This document shows, one piece after another, positions 60,088-64,000 of a stretch of DNA of 64,000 nucleotides (position 1 is its first letter; each line of letters begins with the position of its first letter). Below the pieces are notes generated by a model. It ran no database searches, was not told the DNA's origin, and saw nothing but the letters and a program-made list of their open reading frames with translations. The stretch spans positions 124,001 to 188,000 of the forward strand of contig NZ_PVEP01000003.1 of the NCBI RefSeq assembly GCF_002973535.1. The letters are read 5' to 3'. The stretch comes from Albidovulum denitrificans. GTDB lineage: Bacteria > Pseudomonadota > Alphaproteobacteria > Rhodobacterales > Rhodobacteraceae. The translations under genes and the position numbers were made by a program.

Positions 60088-60828
60088 ATGACTTATTTAC
60101 CGACATTCGATGACGTTATGGAAATTCACGAGGTTCTTGTTGAGATGTTCGTAAACGACGATGATCCTGTAAGCCCTGCCGGTGCGCGCGATGTGAACCT
60201 AGTCCATTCTGCGTGTTTGAGACCGCATACCGGGATCGGAGAATCCGACAAGTACCCTGACGAATACGCGAAGCTCGCAGCCCTGTTTCACTCTTTGGTG
60301 CAAAATCATGGTTTTCACAATGGCAATAAAAGAACCGCGCTTGTTACACTGCTGGCATCCCTCTATCAGAATGGAAGAATATTGGATTACAAGGTTACAG
60401 ACGACGAACTTTATGAGCTAACTCGAAGTGTTGCGGATGGCCTATTCTTGAATAGGACTGACAGAGTGTCCGCAGACGAAATAGTAGACCTTATCGCACA
60501 TTGGTTACGAAAAAATTCTGTTGCTCGAAACATCTCTCCTTCAGATATGAAAACGGCAGACTTCTTAGAGCGGTGCGCGTCTCTTGGTTGCAATGTTCGC
60601 GATTACGACGGAGGTAAATTAATTTCATTTGATGGTAATAGCATAAGAATTGGCGCCGATACACGACAATTCTCCGGTAAAATCGCGAAAAGATACCTTG
60701 GAACGCTAGGATTGACCTACGAAAAAACAGGGCAAACTTTTGCTGAATTTCAAAATGTCGATGAAGAGGCGGAGCGGGAACAAATCTATCGCTATATGAG
60801 TGTCTTGAGAAGACTGGCAAAAATCTAA
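60088..60828 (+). CDS. Doc/Fic-family protein, AT-rich orphan
   Basis: 246-residue protein. The Fic/Doc motif HGFHNGNKR lies at 74-82, close to the H-F-N/D-x-N-K-R pattern of Doc, which phosphorylates EF-Tu in the phd/doc toxin system. The ~110 C-terminal residues after the Doc fold are of no family I recognise. Codon use is strikingly AT-rich (AAT, AGA, ATA, TTA) against its GC-rich neighbours, a sign of recent transfer. It starts 4 bp after the uvrB stop, and no Phd-like antitoxin gene is next to it. Confidence 0.85.
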   Translation: MTYLPTFDDVMEIHEVLVEMFVNDDDPVSPAGARDVNLVHSACLRPHTGIGESDKYPDEYAKLAALFHSLVQNHGFHNGNKRTALVTLLASLYQNGRILDYKVTDDELYELTRSVADGLFLNRTDRVSADEIVDLIAHWLRKNSVARNISPSDMKTADFLERCASLGCNVRDYDGGKLISFDGNSIRIGADTRQFSGKIAKRYLGTLGLTYEKTGQTFAEFQNVDEEAEREQIYRYMSVLRRLAKI

Positions 60829-60834
60829 AATAGA

Positions 60835-60862
60835 CGTAGGGTGGGAATATCAGCCCACCATC
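60835..60862 (+). repeat. REP-like hairpin, copy 1
   Basis: CGTAGGGTGGG-AATAT-CAGCCCACCATC, with a GGTGGG / CCCACC stem, 7 bp after the Doc gene stop. Same family as the copy at 60871. Confidence 0.7.
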
Positions 60863-60870
60863 AAGCAATC

Positions 60871-60897
60871 CGTAGGGTGGGCTTTCAGCCCACCATC
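60871..60897 (+). repeat. REP-like hairpin, copy 2
   Basis: CGTAGGGTGGGCTTTCAGCC then CACCATC: perfect 8-bp stem GGTGGGCT / AGCCCACC with a TTC loop. Direct repeat of the first copy, 36 bp start to start. Confidence 0.75.
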
Positions 60898-60938
60898 GCG
60901 CCCCCGGCACGCTCCAAATCCGTAACACCCGCCACATT

Positions 60939-60962
60939 GGCGGGGTGAACCCCGCCCTACGG
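60939..60962 (-). repeat. REP-like hairpin, copy 3 (inverted)
   Basis: GGCGGGGT-GA-ACCCCGCC followed by CTACGG: read on the minus strand it starts CCGTAGGGCGGG, the same head as copies 1 and 2, in opposite orientation. Confidence 0.6.
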
Positions 60963-61031
60963 CTCTGACGGCGCAACCCGCTTTCTTCAACAGAAAGCGA
61001 CCCCCGAAATCCGTATCGGATTTCGTCCCGC

Positions 61032-61958
61032 TCAGGCCTTTGGTGTCAGGTGGCGGTCGAGGTCGGCGGCCATTTCTCCGGCGACGTCTTGCAGCAGGGC
61101 GATAAAACGGCGGACCTGTGCGATGCGGGTGCTGCGTGGCGGATACCACAGCGCCACCCGGTAGGGTACGGATACCGACAGTCGGCGGAGCGCCACCGCC
61201 CCTCCGGCATGGCTCGCCGCCGTCAGCGGGTTGATGACCGAGATCCCTACCCCGGCCTCCACCATGGCGCAGACGCCGGTCGCCGTGGTCGTCTCGGCGG
61301 CATAGTCGCGCGCCACGCCCGCCTCATGGAACACCGCGTCAAGCTTGTGGCGATAGGGGTCGTTCTGGCTGAAATAGACGAAGGGCTGACCGGCGAAATC
61401 GGCCGGCGCCAGCACGGTGCGCGCGGCCAGCGGATGGGCCTGTGGCAGGACACAGACCATGTCGCCGACAAAGATCGCCTCACCCGTACCGCTTTCCCGT
61501 TCCGACAGGCTTTCGGCGAGGCAAAGATCGAAGACCTGCGTCGTCATCTCCTGGCGCAGCGAGGGTTCTTCGTGCGAGTGGATCGAGAAGTGGACGTCGC
61601 GGCGTGTCTTCATCATCCGCTGGATGACGCGGGGCAGGATGGATTCGGCGTAGGCGGGTATGCTGGCGATTCGAAAGTTCGCGGCATTGTGCGACCGGAT
61701 GACCGAGGCGGCGCGACTGATCTCCTCCAGCCCGACGAAGGAGCGCAGCACCACCTCATGCAGCAAAACCGCCTGCTGCGTGGGGGTCAGCCGCTTGCCG
61801 AAGCGCAAGAACAGGTCGAAGCCAAGCCGCGCCTCCATCGCGCGGATCTCGCGCGAGAGGGTGGGCTGGGAACTGCCCAGCCTGGCGGCGGCGGCCGTGA
61901 TGCTCTTGTTCAACATCACGGCGTTGAAAACGTCGATCTGGCGCTGGTTCAGTTTCAT
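61032..61958 (-). CDS. LysR-family regulator divergent from lysA
   Basis: 308-residue LysR-type regulator with helix-turn-helix FNAVMLNKSITAAAARLGSS then QPTLSREIRAMEARLG and a substrate domain (FRIASIPAYAESILPRVIQR, CAMVEAGVGISVINPLTA). I start at 61958 (MKLNQRQIDVF), with GGAGG upstream. Its divergent arrangement with lysA mirrors lysR/lysA of Escherichia coli, so it may activate lysA; it may instead serve the peptide-type transporter downstream. Confidence 0.9.
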   Translation of the reverse strand: MKLNQRQIDVFNAVMLNKSITAAAARLGSSQPTLSREIRAMEARLGFDLFLRFGKRLTPTQQAVLLHEVVLRSFVGLEEISRAASVIRSHNAANFRIASIPAYAESILPRVIQRMMKTRRDVHFSIHSHEEPSLRQEMTTQVFDLCLAESLSERESGTGEAIFVGDMVCVLPQAHPLAARTVLAPADFAGQPFVYFSQNDPYRHKLDAVFHEAGVARDYAAETTTATGVCAMVEAGVGISVINPLTAASHAGGAVALRRLSVSVPYRVALWYPPRSTRIAQVRRFIALLQDVAGEMAADLDRHLTPKA

Positions 61959-61999
61959 GCCACCTCCGCTGCGCAATGCATATCAGAAATGAATGAAAG

Positions 62000-62015
62000 A
62001 ATACTACGGAGTATT
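62000..62015. promoter_or_regulatory. dyad in the LysR/lysA gap
   Basis: AATACT-ACGG-AGTATT, perfect 6-bp arms in a markedly AT-rich 108-bp gap. ATGCAT also occurs on both sides (61977-61982 and 62020-62025). Probable LysR-type binding site. Confidence 0.45.
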
Positions 62016-62066
62016 TCAGATGCATGTGAAGCTCTGGAAAGGTGAAGAAAGTTCATTTTTAGTGAA

Positions 62067-63398
62067 ATGGCCCCCATGCTTGCTGAACTTGCCGCAGCCC
62101 CCGCTTTTGACGACGTTCCGGGACAGGACCCGCTGCATCGTCGGGGCGGCGATCTGTGGATGGACGGGGTGGCCCTCGCGGGGATCGCGGCGGCGGTCGG
62201 GACGCCGTTCTACGCCTATTCGGCGGGTGCGCTCAGGGCGGGCTACGGGGCGCTCGCCGGGGCCGTCGCGCCGCAGGGGGTTGAGGTCTGTTTCGCCGTC
62301 AAGGCCAACGGCAATATCCACGTTCTGACGGAATTCGCCCGGCTCGGCTGCGGCATGGACATCGTCTCGGGCGGAGAGATGACGCGCGCGCTGGCAGCCG
62401 GGGTTCCGGCGGAGAGGATCATCTTCTCCGGCGTCGGCAAGACCGGGGCGGAACTGCGCGCGGCGCTGCGGGCGGGGCTGCGCCAGATCAACGTCGAAAG
62501 CCCGGCAGAGCTTGAGGCGGTGGCAGAGGCGGCGCGCGATCTGGGGGTGCGGGCGCCGGTGGCGCTGCGGGTCAATCCCGATGTCGATGCCCTGACCCAT
62601 GCCAAGATCACCACGGCGCGCAAGGACAGCAAGTTCGGCATTCCCATCGCCGATATCCCGGCGCTTTACACCGCGGCGGCCGCCCGGCCGGAACTGGAAC
62701 TCGCCGGGCTGGCGCTTCATATCGGCTCGCAGATCCTTGACCTTGAGCCGTTCCGCCGGGCCTGGTCGGCGATGGCCGATCTGATCCGCGCCCTGCGGGC
62801 CGCCGGGCAGCGGGTAGAGCGGCTGGACCTTGGCGGCGGCCTTGGGATCGGCGGCGAGGAGCAGCCCGCCCCCTGCCTTGCCGATTACGCGCGGGTCATC
62901 GCGGACACCGTGGGCGGCATGGACCTTGCGCTGACGATCGAGCCGGGCCGCTGGCTTTGCGCCCGCGCGGGCGTGATGGTGGCGGGCGTCACCTATACCA
63001 AACCCGGCGACGGGGCCGGTTTCGCCATCGTCGACGCGGCGATGAACGATCTGATGCGCCCGGCGCTTTACGATGCGCGCCACGGCGTCGAAACGGTGGC
63101 CGCGCCGCGCGCGCCGACCGATGCGGGGCGATGCCGGCTGGTCGGGCCGATCTGCGAAAGCTCGGACGATTTCGGGGCTTATGAGGGGCTTGGCCCGCTT
63201 CGGGCGGGCGATCTTCTGGCCTTCCGCGACACCGGGGCCTATGGCGCCGCGATGTCCTCTACCTACAATTCGCGCGACCTGATTCCCGAGGTTCTGGTGG
63301 ATGGCGACCGCTTCCGCGTGATCCGCCGCCGGGTCGGGATCGACGCGGCGCTGCGCCTGGAAACGCCCGGTCCCTGGCAGCGGGAGGAACAGGACTGA
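62067..63398 (+). CDS. lysA: diaminopimelate decarboxylase
   Basis: 443-residue PLP enzyme, last step of lysine synthesis. The PLP lysine lies in EVCFAVKANGNIHVL; IHIGSQ-type ALHIGSQILDLE, the glycine-rich LDLGGGLGIGGEEQP and the active-site cysteine in GPICESSDDFG are all present. Alternative ATGs at 62067 and 62076 are both close to the start; I take the first. A second lysA elsewhere is possible, because this copy sits beside a transporter and regulator rather than in a biosynthetic operon. Confidence 0.93.
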   Translation: MAPMLAELAAAPAFDDVPGQDPLHRRGGDLWMDGVALAGIAAAVGTPFYAYSAGALRAGYGALAGAVAPQGVEVCFAVKANGNIHVLTEFARLGCGMDIVSGGEMTRALAAGVPAERIIFSGVGKTGAELRAALRAGLRQINVESPAELEAVAEAARDLGVRAPVALRVNPDVDALTHAKITTARKDSKFGIPIADIPALYTAAAARPELELAGLALHIGSQILDLEPFRRAWSAMADLIRALRAAGQRVERLDLGGGLGIGGEEQPAPCLADYARVIADTVGGMDLALTIEPGRWLCARAGVMVAGVTYTKPGDGAGFAIVDAAMNDLMRPALYDARHGVETVAAPRAPTDAGRCRLVGPICESSDDFGAYEGLGPLRAGDLLAFRDTGAYGAAMSSTYNSRDLIPEVLVDGDRFRVIRRRVGIDAALRLETPGPWQREEQD

Positions 63399-63514
63399 CA
63401 TCGCAGGCGGCCCGCCGGGACAGGGGCCGCCCAAGGACAAGGCTCACCCGACAACAGCGGCCGCCGGGTGGCGCCCCACGCAACAGCGGCCGGACCGACA
63501 GAACGAGGTGTCAC

Positions 63515-64000
63515 ATGACGACGAGAACGAAACTGCTCCTGGCCAGCGGATTGGCCAGCCTGATGCTGATGTCACCGGCTTTCGCCGAGAACATGCTGCG
63601 CGTGTCCTATTCCGAGGACCCGAAGACCGCCGATGTGCAGATGACGACGGATGCCTACACGCTTCCGCTGAACATCTTCGACCGGCTCGTCGAATCGGAG
63701 ACGACCGGGCCGGGCCAGTCGGCGCTGGTGCCGGGGCTGGCGGAAAGCTGGGAGGTGTCCGAAGACGGCCTGACCTATACCTTCCACCTGCGCGCGGGCG
63801 TCAAGTTCCATGACGGCGCCGACCTGACCGCCGACGACGTGGTCTATACGTTCGACCGGATGCTGAACCCGGCGACCAAGGCGCTGAACACCGACATCCT
63901 GACCTTCATCGCCGGGGCAGAAGAGCGTCTGGATGGCGCCGCCGACAGCGTGTCCGGCCTGAAGGCGCTGGACGATCTCACCGTGCAGATCACGCTGACG
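63515..64000 (+). CDS. family-5 ABC binding protein, 5' part
   Basis: First 162 codons of a peptide/nickel/opine-type binding protein; the frame is open at the window end. The signal peptide MTTRTKLLLASGLASLMLMS then PAFAE is followed by LRVSYSEDPKTADVQMTTDA, LAESWEVSEDGLTYTFHLRA and GVKFHDGADLTADDVVYTFD, the family-5 signature region. GAGGTG precedes the ATG at 63515. It likely opens a dipeptide-type transporter operon downstream of lysA. Confidence 0.93.
   Translation, partial: MTTRTKLLLASGLASLMLMSPAFAENMLRVSYSEDPKTADVQMTTDAYTLPLNIFDRLVESETTGPGQSALVPGLAESWEVSEDGLTYTFHLRAGVKFHDGADLTADDVVYTFDRMLNPATKALNTDILTFIAGAEERLDGAADSVSGLKALDDLTVQITLT

Noticed and set aside
1-64000. CRISPR array, prophage, insertion sequence or riboswitch
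   Set aside because: No regularly spaced direct repeats, transposase, integrase or phage structural genes were seen, and no leader matched a riboswitch consensus I can recognise by eye.

Overview
The window is high-GC DNA with short intergenic gaps, many ATGA start/stop overlaps and almost no foreign sequence. The gene set points to an alphaproteobacterium of the Rhodobacterales (Rhodobacteraceae/Paracoccaceae): divergent hemE/hemC, a choXWV-betI-betA choline locus, the two-domain NDH-like/SelD fusion, an NDUFS4-type complex I protein, TRAP dct genes and abundant ABC importers. The species cannot be named from sequence alone.

Layout. 1-2.4 kb: end of a D,D-carboxypeptidase gene, tmk, holB. 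2.5-5 kb: ArgP-type regulator divergent from a LysE exporter, then an EamA permease. 5-10.3 kb: choline uptake (choXWV, minus) and choline oxidation (betI-betA, plus), separated by a region with two near-identical BetI-type operators; no betB is present. 10.4-13 kb: tatD, an MBL phosphodiesterase and an AEC permease. 13-21.3 kb: a polyamine-type ABC importer downstream of an N-methylproline demethylase-like flavoenzyme, with a divergent TetR regulator and a strong palindromic operator. 21.3-30.3 kb: hemE/hemC, FAD-linked oxidase, fatty acid hydroxylase, arylesterase/ybbA/ybbP and an L,D-transpeptidase. 30.3-35 kb: mnmH and selD (2-selenouridine in tRNA), a nucleotide-sugar epimerase and a CAU tRNA. 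35.2-41.6 kb: a TRAP dicarboxylate-type transporter with its DctB/DctD pair; the DctD lacks the GAFTGA loop needed for sigma-54 contact.

42.2-55 kb is the most interesting part. It holds an aldolase/short-chain dehydrogenase fusion, a SorC/DeoR sugar regulator, mtnA, mtnK, a ribose-type ABC importer, a RbsD/FucU mutarotase, a RuBisCO-like protein and a split transketolase. These look like one regulon: the three promoter regions share TTTGACA half-sites. I propose a scavenging pathway for 5-methylthioribose or 5-deoxyribose in which import, mutarotation, phosphorylation and isomerisation are followed either by aldolase cleavage or by RuBisCO-like isomerisation plus transketolase. The RuBisCO-like/split-transketolase pairing is the part that may be undescribed.

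55-64 kb: tRNA-Arg(UCU), small genes, uvrB preceded by a G-rich hairpin, an AT-rich orphan Doc/Fic gene flanked by REP-like hairpins, LysR/lysA, and the start of a family-5 binding protein gene cut by the window edge.

At the DNA level, three copies of a 90-91 bp palindromic element sit at gene 3' ends at 30.3, 31.5 and 42.1 kb, and in each copy the element's CTAAAG end supplies or overlaps a stop codon. Three transporter operons also carry a GC-rich stem-loop between the binding-protein gene and the next membrane gene.
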